Positions 1 to 8,955 of a DNA stretch of 64,000 bases are shown one piece after another. Source of the stretch: Acinetobacter ursingii DSM 16037 = CIP 107286 (lineage in GTDB: Bacteria; Pseudomonadota; Gammaproteobacteria; Pseudomonadales; Moraxellaceae); NCBI RefSeq assembly GCF_000368825.1, contig NZ_KB849711.1, forward strand, positions 38,465 through 102,464. Direction: 5' to 3'. The notes beneath the pieces were generated by a model. The model searched no databases. It was not told where the DNA came from and worked only from the letters and a program-made list of their open reading frames with translations. Position 1 is the stretch's first letter; each line of letters begins with the position of its first letter. A program made the position numbers and the translations under genes.

Positions 1-333
1 ATGGGAGCATACGACTTATTGGCAAAAATTAAAAGTGGATCTGATCGTCCAGCAGCGCCACCTACGGTTTATCGTACCCTTGATTTTTTATTGGAAAAAG
101 GACTGATTCATCGTCTGACTTCGATCAATGCCTATATTCCTTGCTGCCATCCTCGTGAAGGGCATCAAGCTGCTTTTTTGATTTGTAATGAATGTCATGT
201 GGTGAAGGAAGCTTCTTCTGAAGGCTTGCTGCAACAATTACATCAATTGGCAGGTTCAGATCATTTTAATGCTCAACATACCATTATCGAGATTTCTGGA
301 AAATGCCAACAGTGCAGCAAGCTGTCACACTGA
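1..333 (+). CDS. zur: Zinc uptake regulator Zur (Fur family), 5' end outside the window
   Basis: Fur-family repressor that binds zinc and shuts off the znu uptake genes. The 110 visible residues start in the middle of the winged-helix domain (PPTVYRTLDFLLEKGLIHR), so about 50 N-terminal residues lie before base 1; the ATG at base 1 is probably an internal Met. Zinc-ligand features are visible: the CNECH pair near residue 63 and a C-terminal CQQC pair, as in Zur rather than Fur. The stop codon overlaps the znuC start (TGATG), so the regulator is cotranscribed with its target transporter. Identity rests on family likeness and this neighbourhood. Confidence 0.88.
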   Translation: MGAYDLLAKIKSGSDRPAAPPTVYRTLDFLLEKGLIHRLTSINAYIPCCHPREGHQAAFLICNECHVVKEASSEGLLQQLHQLAGSDHFNAQHTIIEISGKCQQCSKLSH

Positions 334-1094
334 TGCCTGAACTGATTCGACTAGATCGTGTATCAGTTCATTTGGATGATCGGGATATTCTAAAAAATGT
401 CGACTTTTCATTACATCAAAATGAAATTGTCACCTTGATTGGCCCCAATGGCGCAGGCAAATCGACGCTTATCAAAGTATTGCTCGGGATTACCCATCCC
501 TCACAAGGCAAAGTAGTGAGCAGTCAAAAAAATAAAATGGCCTATGTACCACAAAAGTTCAATCCCTCACACAGTTTACCATTAAGAGTCAAAGACTTAC
601 TTGATTTGGAAAAATGTGACCGTGAATTACGCAATGAGATTGTTCGTGATACTGGTATTTCCAAATTACAGGATTCTAAAGTACAACAACTGTCTGGTGG
701 TGAGAAACAGCGTGTACTTTTAGCACGTGCTTTATTGCGCCAGCCCGATATTTTGGTGCTGGATGAACCGATGCAGGGGCTGGATATCCAATCCGAAGCC
801 GAGCTTTATGAATATGTACGTAGCCTGCCTGAACGTTATGGTTGTGCCGTACTCATGGTTTCACATGATTTGCAATGGGTGATGCAAGGGACTCAACGGG
901 TTGTGTGTTTAAATAAACACATCTGCTGTAGTGGTTTACCTGAGAGTGTTCAGCAACACCCAGAATATCTGGCCATTTTTGGTGGACAACGTGTCCCATA
1001 TCAGCACCATCACGATCACTGTGCGCATGGTGATCATGTTGAGACATGTACACATATCGACCACCCTCATATTCACCCTGAACCGGAAGCTTAA
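333..1094 (+). CDS. znuC: Zinc ABC transporter ATP-binding protein ZnuC
   Basis: ATPase of the high-affinity zinc importer ZnuABC. Walker A (GPNGAGKST), signature LSGGEKQR, Walker B (ILVLDEP) and the H-loop (VSHD) are all present. I chose the ATG at 333, which overlaps the zur stop as TGATG, over the in-frame ATG at 303 lying inside zur, because the ABC domain begins just after it. The last 35 or so residues are unusually rich in His, with Cys and acidic residues, and could bind zinc; this tail lies outside the ATPase fold. ZnuB follows 3 bp downstream. The substrate-binding protein ZnuA is not in the window. Confidence 0.92.
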   Translation: MPELIRLDRVSVHLDDRDILKNVDFSLHQNEIVTLIGPNGAGKSTLIKVLLGITHPSQGKVVSSQKNKMAYVPQKFNPSHSLPLRVKDLLDLEKCDRELRNEIVRDTGISKLQDSKVQQLSGGEKQRVLLARALLRQPDILVLDEPMQGLDIQSEAELYEYVRSLPERYGCAVLMVSHDLQWVMQGTQRVVCLNKHICCSGLPESVQQHPEYLAIFGGQRVPYQHHHDHCAHGDHVETCTHIDHPHIHPEPEA

Positions 1095-1097
1095 GCA

Positions 1098-1916
1098 ATG
1101 CTGGAATGGTTACAACTTTTGCTTCCTGCCTGGACGATGGGAAGTTTACTGGTTTTTTTGACAGCACCTTTAGGCTGCTTGATGCTTTGGCGCAGAATGT
1201 CCTTTTTTGCAGATACGATGGCGCATGGAACATTACTTGGGGTCGCGGTCGCAGGAATTCTACAGCTCCCGCTGTGGCTTGGTGTCGCCATGCTGGCATT
1301 ATTATTGGTTGGGATACTTTGGGTATTACACGACCCTCGCTTACCAAACGATGCATTACTGGCACTGTGTTCAGCGACTTTGCTCTGTTCAGGTTTATTA
1401 CTGATCCAACAAATTCCAAGTTTACGGCCTGAGTTATTGAGTTATTTATTTGGTGATTTGCTTGCAATTGGCTGGGAAGATTTACCTATCTTTGTCATCA
1501 TTATTGGCTTGGCGCTTGCTGTGCTTTATCGCTACTGGAAAGCACAAATCCAGATTGCAATTGACCCTGATATCGCGATGAGCGAAGGGATCAATGCAAA
1601 ATGGCAACGTTTGATTTTTATGTTGCTGCTGGCGTTGTTTACCGTTTTGGCCCTACGTGCGGTAGGTTCATTATTAATGGGCGCGTTATTGGTCATCCCT
1701 GCTCTAACTGCCAGACTTCTAGCCAACTCCCCAAAACAAATGGTGATTTGGGCATTTATTTGCGCCCAGACTGGTGTGACTGTGGGACTATGGTCTAGTG
1801 CGGTGATTAATATTTCGACAGGCTTAAGTATTGTGCTGTGCATGGCATTATTATTTGCGATCATTTTTGTAATGCAAAAATTGAAAGCGATACGCGGTCA
1901 AAGTATAAAACTTTAA
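1098..1916 (+). CDS. znuB: Zinc ABC transporter permease ZnuB
   Basis: Inner-membrane channel subunit of the zinc importer, ABC-3 permease family. The 272 residues form about eight hydrophobic helices; LTAPLGCLMLWRRMSFFADT near the N-terminus is the typical family opening, followed by the AHGTLLGVA helix. It is the last gene of the zur-znuC-znuB operon and is convergent with the LysE gene, whose stop is only 2 bp away. No hairpin terminator is evident between them. Expression is expected to be zinc-repressed by Zur, but the operon promoter lies outside the window. Confidence 0.92.
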   Translation: MLEWLQLLLPAWTMGSLLVFLTAPLGCLMLWRRMSFFADTMAHGTLLGVAVAGILQLPLWLGVAMLALLLVGILWVLHDPRLPNDALLALCSATLLCSGLLLIQQIPSLRPELLSYLFGDLLAIGWEDLPIFVIIIGLALAVLYRYWKAQIQIAIDPDIAMSEGINAKWQRLIFMLLLALFTVLALRAVGSLLMGALLVIPALTARLLANSPKQMVIWAFICAQTGVTVGLWSSAVINISTGLSIVLCMALLFAIIFVMQKLKAIRGQSIKL

Positions 1917-1918
1917 AC

Positions 1919-2539
1919 TCATTGATGAATCGAACTGAGCAGCAATGCAGCGACGGCAAACATGATGGCAAAGCTGCGATTTAAATATTTTTGCTGTTTT
2001 GGTGAGCGAAGTAAGCGCAGTACTTTCGCAGCAAGTCCTGTATAACCTGCCATCACAATTAAATCGATAGTGATCATTGTGAATGCCATAATTGCGTATT
2101 GTGGCCACTGTGGACGGTTCAAATCTAAAAATTGAGGTAATACTGCCAGTAAAAATACAATGGCTTTAGGATTACTCATATTCACCACAAAGCCATTTAA
2201 CATCAGACTTCGGCGTGATTGATATATAGTTTCCTGCTTAATTTCAATATCTTGTATTGGTGCTATCCATTGTTTATAAGCCAAATAGAGTAAATAAATT
2301 ACGCCAAACCATTTGACCACTAGAAATGCCCAAGAAGTCGTCGCAAAAAGTACACCAACTCCCGCTGCAACAATCAAAATTTGTAAGGCCAGAGCGAGCT
2401 GTAAACCGATCGCATTCGAGTAACCATGTCGAAAACCGTAGTTTAGACCACTCGACATAGAGGCAATCGCACCTGCACCCGGTGATATGCTAATCGCCCA
2501 GCATGCGAGCATGAATCCGAGCCAGATTTGAAAGGACAT
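1919..2539 (-). CDS. LysE/RhtB family amino-acid exporter
   Basis: Inner-membrane exporter of the LysE superfamily, 206 residues with about six hydrophobic helices. The N-terminal family motif SPGAGAIASMSSGLNYGFRHG is visible around residues 19-39, together with the mid-protein NPKAIVF segment. Such proteins export amino acids or related small metabolites; the substrate cannot be told from sequence. The gene stands alone, reading toward znuB. Confidence 0.82.
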   Translation of the reverse strand: MSFQIWLGFMLACWAISISPGAGAIASMSSGLNYGFRHGYSNAIGLQLALALQILIVAAGVGVLFATTSWAFLVVKWFGVIYLLYLAYKQWIAPIQDIEIKQETIYQSRRSLMLNGFVVNMSNPKAIVFLLAVLPQFLDLNRPQWPQYAIMAFTMITIDLIVMAGYTGLAAKVLRLLRSPKQQKYLNRSFAIMFAVAALLLSSIHQ

Positions 2540-2668
2540 CGATGAAAACCGCTAAAAATAATGTGAATAGTATAGTTTTTGGAGTTAGGACTCTAGTTAA
2601 ACTGGGGATATCCTGAAGGCAGCAAAACTATTGAGTTGAATAAGTCCAAATGTTTTTAATTTTTTATA

Positions 2669-2703
2669 AAAATCTCAAAGATGTAATTACTCTCTGAGAT
2701 TTT
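2669..2703 (-). terminator. Rho-independent terminator after the T6SS effector-immunity genes
   Basis: A 9-bp stem (AAAATCTCA / TGAGATTTT) with a 17-nt loop lies just beyond the stop codon at 2717 and is followed on the minus strand by a T-rich run. It would end the vgrG-effector-immunity transcript. Confidence 0.6.
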
Positions 2704-2716
2704 ACAGTTAAGAATT

Positions 2717-3414
2717 TTAATTTGATTTGGTTGCTTTTAAAACACCTATTGTCTCACACCCCAATGTTAAGGAAATACATTTTAGATTAATATTAAAAAC
2801 CGCTTTAAATGGAGAAACTTTTCCATCTGTATAAGTTTTAACATTTGCAAGATACGTATACTGTCCTTTCTTAGCATCATATGTTACCTGATCACCCATA
2901 AGTAGATCTGTTTTCTCATCACCATCTTCACTGTCAGATAGTATTACGGGTATTTCAGTGAAATTATTATTTTTTATATTATATAAAAAAGCAGAGACCC
3001 TATTTCTTTTGAAAGGGATTTTAACATAGTTAACAGTACTTAACTCTCTCATTCTAAAAGCCAAAATATCTTTATCATGATATAGTAAGACTAAGTCAAC
3101 ATTAGATTGCAAAGGCACTGCCGTTCTTAAAACATCATATATATCTTTACCATTTAATATTTGAATACCGTATTTTTTTAACGTATAGTTAATGTTTTTT
3201 TTGTTTTATTAATATCACCAAAATCTCTCAACATAATCTTCAAATTAGGATTAATGGCAGAATATTTATTATATGCTCCTATATACTCTACAGGTGAGTT
3301 AACTTGAGTAGCATCTTGTAAATAATCATCCCAAAGGACATTTTCTTTGGCATTGCAAATATTAAAAAAAACACTATAAGCAATTATCATTGCTAGTAAT
3401 TTTATAGATTTCAT
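2717..3414 (-). pseudogene. Putative periplasmic immunity protein of the T6SS hydrolase, frameshifted
   Basis: Two reading frames belong together. The first starts at the ATG at 3414, with a GAGG ribosome site 6 bp upstream, and encodes a clear Sec signal peptide (MKSIKLLAMIIAYSVFFNIC, then NA-K). It stops at 3178. The other frame is open from there to 2717. A single -1 shift in the eight-A run at about 3193-3200 joins them into roughly 232 residues. The position directly behind a peptidoglycan-hydrolase effector, and export to the periplasm, fit an immunity protein. No family was recognised. The shift could be a real mutation, a slippage site (A AAA AAA in frame) or a sequencing error in the homopolymer. 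Confidence 0.6.
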
Positions 3415-3427
3415 TATAACCTCAAAA

Positions 3428-5473
3428 TCAATATGGTAAATTTGCATTTATAAATGGTATAGGATCAATCCTTCCATCCAATCCAACTCCTAATGTAGGA
3501 GCACTTCTAGCTTCAAAATGAAGGTGAGCGCCATTAGAAATTGTTGTCATTCCCTTTGCATTGCCTGTTGCACCAGTCTTTCCTATTATATCTCCAGTTT
3601 CTACTATAGGATCTTCCAAATTCACATTAATATCTGACAAATGAGCGTAAAAGAAGTAGATATATTGTTTTTTTGTAAGCTTGCTTTGAGCATATTTTTT
3701 TTGCTTTTCCGCTAAATCATTGATATCAACTTTTAAGACAATCACTTTACCATATGCGCCACCAGAATCTTGAGCAACAACAATTACTCCACCACATACA
3801 GCATATATTTTTGTATCAGGATTAGCCTGTAAATCAACACCCTGATGATTTTTAGTTCCATTATTTCTCACTTTACCAAAGGTAGCACCTTTCGCATTTG
3901 CTAATCCCGCTGTTCTTAATTTACATTGTAGTAAAGGATCATGCCACCCCTCATCACCACCAACAGTCTTTCCATCATTTTGAACTTGAGGTTTATTACT
4001 TTCACTCTTGGGTGCTGCTTGTTGAGTATTAGTAGTTTGTGAAGTTACTTTTTGCTCTTTAGGAATAGGTGCTGGTATTGGCTGTCCTTTTAATAGCTTA
4101 ATAGTTTCTTCCATGCTTAAGTTTATTTTAGAAGTTTTATTCATATCAACAACATAGTTATAAATATCAATATGCCCATCAATATAGTTTCTTAACCATG
4201 CTCCATAAGCAGCTTTTGCATCACCTTTATACCTTTTCAAGAATTCTTCAGCCTGTTTAGCACCATTTTTTCCGAATTGAGTAAATAGTAATTTCCTTGC
4301 TCTTTCAGAATCCAAGGTATTCAATACAAAATTTCTCCCTCCTGTAGCTCCTTCATGGTGTAATAAATAAGCAAATTTTGCCATTGAGCTTGGCTCACTT
4401 AAATTCTGATAAGGAAGACCGGAAGTTTTAAAATTATTAATAGCATACGCAGCAGCAGCATCAATTGCCATTTCTGCATTGAATCGCAAATTTAATTTTT
4501 GCGCTTTAGTTAATTTTGGATTATTTTTCACATATTGACCAACTAGAGAACTTTGATCATTACACATAGCGAGCCATGTTCCGTCTAAGAATTGAGTTAA
4601 TCCAGCAGCAGAACTAGAATCTGCTTTACTATTAACATTCCACTCCCCTGTTTTTTTTATTTTTGCTGCTTCGGCATCGATAACAGCTGCTAATGAATGT
4701 GCGGTGAAACCATGTCGCTTAGCAGCACTTACAATATAAGCTCTATATTTATTATTAAGTGGCTTTAATAAAAAATTATCTTCTGTAAATTGTGCAGCAA
4801 TTATATGTGTACTATTACCAGCATCAGTTCGTTTCTGCTCTTGTCTTTCTTCAGGTAATTGATTTTTTTCTTTAGATGTTACTCTGTGGGGTTGATGAGG
4901 AGTTTTTGTACTCGATAGACTTTCAAGCACTGAGGAGACTCCATCGACTATCGGTTTACCCACCCTTTTCAAATTATTTTTAATTTCAGATACAGTCTCG
5001 TTAAGTAATCCTTCTTTTACATAATGTGATCCTTCGACTTTAATTTTTCTTGAAGTTAATTTTAATACTTTCCGGCCTAAGGGAAGCGTTTTATGGTCAG
5101 CAATTAAATCAAAGCTGCCATTTATATTTTTGAAGAATACTTTTAGCCCTTTAGAATGGTCTTCTATTCCTATATCATCAAATATGCCATTAGTTGTATT
5201 CTTTATAATTTTCTTGCCATCAAAATCCAATTGAATTGTAGCTTTTAAGATTGGTTTAAAAGAAAGATCCATTAAAACTATTTTTAATTGGGTTTCATAT
5301 TTATGACCGCTACTAGATCCATCTTTTAAATGAATTTTCTGCCCTATTTTCAAGTTATGAATCATTCTGCTTGATAATGAGTTAATTCTCGCAAGCTCTT
5401 TTACTGTAATACGATGTTTTCTTGAGATTCCCCAAAGAGTATCACCAGATTTAACTATATAAACATTTGACAT
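3428..5473 (-). CDS. T6SS cargo effector: LysM, transglycosylase-like and M23 peptidase domains
   Basis: A 681-residue cell-wall hydrolase. Residues 1-50 are a LysM module (YIVKSGDTLWGISRKHRI). Residues about 255-430 resemble a lytic transglycosylase or lysozyme fold, with a candidate catalytic Glu in VIDAEAA and the SSSAAGLTQFLDGTW block. Residues about 535-670 are an M23 metallopeptidase with the zinc ligands of HQGVD and HLHFE. There is no signal peptide, as expected for delivery by VgrG, whose gene ends 10 bp upstream. The layout resembles the A. baumannii effector Tse4, described as both transglycosylase and amidase; that link is from memory and unconfirmed. It would attack peptidoglycan in the periplasm of rival cells. 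Confidence 0.82.
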   Translation of the reverse strand: MSNVYIVKSGDTLWGISRKHRITVKELARINSLSSRMIHNLKIGQKIHLKDGSSSGHKYETQLKIVLMDLSFKPILKATIQLDFDGKKIIKNTTNGIFDDIGIEDHSKGLKVFFKNINGSFDLIADHKTLPLGRKVLKLTSRKIKVEGSHYVKEGLLNETVSEIKNNLKRVGKPIVDGVSSVLESLSSTKTPHQPHRVTSKEKNQLPEERQEQKRTDAGNSTHIIAAQFTEDNFLLKPLNNKYRAYIVSAAKRHGFTAHSLAAVIDAEAAKIKKTGEWNVNSKADSSSAAGLTQFLDGTWLAMCNDQSSLVGQYVKNNPKLTKAQKLNLRFNAEMAIDAAAAYAINNFKTSGLPYQNLSEPSSMAKFAYLLHHEGATGGRNFVLNTLDSERARKLLFTQFGKNGAKQAEEFLKRYKGDAKAAYGAWLRNYIDGHIDIYNYVVDMNKTSKINLSMEETIKLLKGQPIPAPIPKEQKVTSQTTNTQQAAPKSESNKPQVQNDGKTVGGDEGWHDPLLQCKLRTAGLANAKGATFGKVRNNGTKNHQGVDLQANPDTKIYAVCGGVIVVAQDSGGAYGKVIVLKVDINDLAEKQKKYAQSKLTKKQYIYFFYAHLSDINVNLEDPIVETGDIIGKTGATGNAKGMTTISNGAHLHFEARSAPTLGVGLDGRIDPIPFINANLPY

Positions 5474-5483
5474 ATAGACTTAC

Positions 5484-8400
5484 CTATTGTTCCAAATCTT
5501 TTTTTTCAGCTTGCAAACCATGCTCACCAATTTCAAATTCATCGTCATTTTCTTCTTCGTATTTATCCTCATCATCAAAGATACTTGACCATTCATCAAA
5601 ACCAATCAATGCTTCGTATCGTTTTGATTCTTCTTGCATTGATAAATTACTTTTCCCTGTTGAATTCGTTACCCCTTCCCAAATAATTTCTTTTTTATCT
5701 GGCTCATACATCTGTATTTTTGCATTTTCTATCCCCGTACCGGCTAAACTTGAGAATAAGAAATCAACAGCATACGGTCCTATTTTTGGTAATTCAGGAA
5801 CCTCATATGAAACTTTAGCGCCACTCACAAACAAATGCTGACCAGCCTTACTCTCAAACTTACCACCTGTGGTTGAAAACACACCATCGGCATTAATTTT
5901 GAGTTGCGACCCACCCGCTGTTAGTACAATCTCTTTAGGACTGGTGATTTCAATCTTATCTTCAGTAGAAATCAGTTTAATCACCTTCTTGGCAATTGCT
6001 TCAATCGCATCGTCCTGCGCCTGCAACTCCAATTTCCCTTTTGCGGCATAAGCCCTAAAGCCCTTTTGTGCAGCAAACAAACTAATCTTATCCTGCGCAT
6101 GTCCAATAATATTTTTCTGTGCGCTCAAATTAATTGAACCACTGGCACTCTCAGCAATATCCTGAGAGGCCTGTAAAATAATATTTTCAGGCGTAGTTAA
6201 TGCAATTCCATTCGGTGATGCCAACAACATCAATGCCTGTCTAAAAATCTTGCCTTGTTCTTGTTGCTTGGCATCGGAACTACTTTCCAGACCTTGAGTA
6301 TAACCTTCCATAAAGCCTTGTAATGAGCTCAATGCTTTAGATGGGGTAATTTCTAGCTTGCTACCTTTGCTAAAAGTCCCACAACTACTCATCAAGTCAA
6401 AGTCTTTAATATCGACATTGGCTAAAACTTTTCCAACTTCTTTAATACTCTCAAACGGGTTCTGCTGAATCCGATCTTTAATGCTGGCAAGCTTACCTTT
6501 AATAATATCAGCACCATTTTCTTCTACGTTTTCAATGAATTCTTTTAAGTTTTCTACCGCATCTTTGGCATCACTAAAGAATGCATTAAATTCTTCTACC
6601 GCGCTTTTGGCATCTCCACCAAGCGCACCAATATCCTCAATGAAACCACCGCAATCTTTAAGGGCATGGATAGGATCATTATTCATACCTTCTTTAAATA
6701 GACTTAAAGTGTTGTCAAGTGCTTGACCTGAAGTTTTAAGCTCTAATGATTGAATAAATTTTGGTAAGCGATTAATCACATTCAACGCATCAGTCTGCTG
6801 CTTTGCAGCAATTTCACTGAGCATTTTCATATTGTCATAGCCCTGTGACAATAATGATTGTGCTTGAGCCGCTTCCAAATGATCAGCAATCGCCTGTTCC
6901 TGTGCATAAGTACTAATCAGCATTCCCTTACCTGCACGCACAGCACCATATTGATCGGTTCTCAGTTCAAAACCTTCACCACGCCCTTGACTGATTTCTT
7001 GTTGTTTAGGGTGACTTAAATTACCCAGATTTAATTGACTGGCACCATGACTACTATGTAACTGGGTACTAATCTGTCCAGTAGTATCATCAAACCGAAG
7101 CTGGTTAAAGCCTGAGCCTGCGACTTCTTGTGAACGAATACCACTCAAATTTCGGGTTGCGGGCAATTGTCCTTTTACATCAAATTTTGTGGGTGAACGT
7201 TGCGCTTCATGGATTCGCCCCGTTACAAATGGTCGATCGACATCGCCATCAAAAAAGTCAATGACGACGAGTTCTCCTACACGGGGTAGAAATCTTGCGC
7301 CATATCCTTCGCCAGCCCACGGTGTCAGTACATCGACCCAAGCAGAGTCTGCGTCATTCTCATTGGCACCTGCGCCACCATCATGCGCATGATCCTGATC
7401 TCGGGTAAACAGAAAACGAACTTTGATTCGCCCCCATTCATCGACATAAATTTCTTCATTTTCTGGTCCAACCACACGCGCACGTTGTGGATAAACCGAT
7501 GGTCGATGCTGCAAAGGTTGATATTCTGGGACAACTTTAATCTGGCGGCGTATTAGGGTTAGCTCATTGCCTTGGCGTTCATCCTTTTGCAATGAGGACA
7601 ATGCCGTTCTGGACATTAAGCGTTCAAATTGTTGTTGAATATCTTTTGGCAAATTATTCTGGTTATAAAAGCGTTTTTCATAAATCAGAAATTGCCGATC
7701 ACTTCCCGTGTGTTGGTCAATTTCTGGATGTCCTGTGAGTTCAAACCAGTAACCGACTTGGGTATCTCTTACCGTCGTTTGAGCTTTAAAATATTTAGCA
7801 TGTATTTCCTGATAGGCGCTTAAATTTTGATTCAGCCGCTCAATCTGCTCCGAACCAGAAGGCGTTGCCTGATCGGCTCCAGTCAGATCTGAAGTCCATG
7901 CGGCACTCACAGACCAAGCCTGTTCAAGGCTTAGGCTTTCATTGTTATACTGATCGCTGTACAAATGCGCGCTTAATACGGAACCACTACCTTCATCCTG
8001 AGTCAGACCATCCGCTTGCCAACGTTGTACATAAGCCGCCGTTGATTGTAATTGGCGGTGTGCAATCAAACTGATCATACTGTCAAAATATTCTGTGGCA
8101 TGGCTACGGTGAAAACGAATCACACGACGACTCATAGCAGCAAAATGTTGTTGATCATCGATCAAACGTAGTTTCTGTGACTCAATATCGTGTAGCGTAT
8201 GTACAACAATATTGTTTTGTTCATCAATTAGCCAATTAATCCCCTCACTACGCCATAAACGGGTTAGAAAGTCATGATCCGTCTCATTATTTTGCATAGT
8301 AAAGGGACGAATATCATAGTTTTGACCAAGCCCACTCAAATCAAGCGTCAAACTTGCAGCAAATAAGCTGCTTTTAGCTTGCCACTCTTTAAATAAAATT

Positions 8401-8807
8401 TCCGTAATTTCGGGTACACTTTTATTCATAAAGACACGGCTATTTCGTCGTTTATGCCAAAGTGCGGTCGGGTCTTGTACAGTAAGTGTATAAAGGGTCA
8501 ATGCACCATCACTCTGACCTTGACTGGCTTGTGTAATGATCCCTGAAGTTCGTGAAAATTGCCCCAGATCATTGATCTGGTCGACTGCGACCTGACAGCC
8601 AATAAATTGTTTTAGTGCAATGTGTGCATTATTTGACAAACATGTGAGCTGAAGATTTAAGCCATCATTGAGCGCATGATGCCCGTCAATACGCTGTAAA
8701 AAAACCTGAGTATTGAGTAAGGCGTGACTAAATTGCACATGGATGGCGCGTTTTAAAGTGCCAAAACCCGCCTGTTCCAAAATACTATAAATATTATTTA
8801 ACATCAT
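5484..8807 (-). CDS. vgrG: Type VI secretion system spike protein VgrG, extended
   Basis: Trimeric tip of the T6SS, carrying effectors into target cells. The 1107-residue protein has the gp27-like base in the N-terminal 450 residues, a gp5-like OB region around 490-540 (GARFLPRVGELVVIDFFDGD), a long helical insert at about 640-800, and a DUF2345 beta-rich region at about 855-1010 (repeated xxLxAxxxIxxxA pattern). Residues about 1010-1107 add a transthyretin-like segment and a very acidic tail, a usual docking site for cargo. It starts an operon with the LysM/M23 effector. No other T6SS structural genes are in the window, so this is an orphan vgrG island. Confidence 0.93.
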   Translation of the reverse strand: MMLNNIYSILEQAGFGTLKRAIHVQFSHALLNTQVFLQRIDGHHALNDGLNLQLTCLSNNAHIALKQFIGCQVAVDQINDLGQFSRTSGIITQASQGQSDGALTLYTLTVQDPTALWHKRRNSRVFMNKSVPEITEILFKEWQAKSSLFAASLTLDLSGLGQNYDIRPFTMQNNETDHDFLTRLWRSEGINWLIDEQNNIVVHTLHDIESQKLRLIDDQQHFAAMSRRVIRFHRSHATEYFDSMISLIAHRQLQSTAAYVQRWQADGLTQDEGSGSVLSAHLYSDQYNNESLSLEQAWSVSAAWTSDLTGADQATPSGSEQIERLNQNLSAYQEIHAKYFKAQTTVRDTQVGYWFELTGHPEIDQHTGSDRQFLIYEKRFYNQNNLPKDIQQQFERLMSRTALSSLQKDERQGNELTLIRRQIKVVPEYQPLQHRPSVYPQRARVVGPENEEIYVDEWGRIKVRFLFTRDQDHAHDGGAGANENDADSAWVDVLTPWAGEGYGARFLPRVGELVVIDFFDGDVDRPFVTGRIHEAQRSPTKFDVKGQLPATRNLSGIRSQEVAGSGFNQLRFDDTTGQISTQLHSSHGASQLNLGNLSHPKQQEISQGRGEGFELRTDQYGAVRAGKGMLISTYAQEQAIADHLEAAQAQSLLSQGYDNMKMLSEIAAKQQTDALNVINRLPKFIQSLELKTSGQALDNTLSLFKEGMNNDPIHALKDCGGFIEDIGALGGDAKSAVEEFNAFFSDAKDAVENLKEFIENVEENGADIIKGKLASIKDRIQQNPFESIKEVGKVLANVDIKDFDLMSSCGTFSKGSKLEITPSKALSSLQGFMEGYTQGLESSSDAKQQEQGKIFRQALMLLASPNGIALTTPENIILQASQDIAESASGSINLSAQKNIIGHAQDKISLFAAQKGFRAYAAKGKLELQAQDDAIEAIAKKVIKLISTEDKIEITSPKEIVLTAGGSQLKINADGVFSTTGGKFESKAGQHLFVSGAKVSYEVPELPKIGPYAVDFLFSSLAGTGIENAKIQMYEPDKKEIIWEGVTNSTGKSNLSMQEESKRYEALIGFDEWSSIFDDEDKYEEENDDEFEIGEHGLQAEKKDLEQ

Positions 8808-8900
8808 CTTTCTTCATTTTTAGTTTTATTGATATCAATCGCGCGTAAGTTTAAAAAATACAGACCGTATCGTCTAGTTGTTTTTTATTTTTATTCCATA

Positions 8901-8923
8901 AAAAAAGAGCCGAAGCTCTTTTT
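8901..8923 (-). terminator. Terminator of the malic enzyme gene
   Basis: On the minus strand the stem AAAGAGC / GCTCTTT closes a TTCG tetraloop and runs into seven T, 33 bp after the malic enzyme stop. A-runs on the other side may allow weak termination in both directions. Confidence 0.75.
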
Positions 8924-8955
8924 GTGAATGTAGCGACTTTAATCACTAACCTTCA

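Noticed and set aside
853..1467. 204-residue minus-strand frame across the znuC/znuB junction
   Set aside because: It overlaps two well-supported genes and shows no recognisable protein features.
7189..7392. Plus-strand open frames inside vgrG and other long genes
   Set aside because: They mirror codon structure of the opposite strand and have no ribosome sites or domain content.
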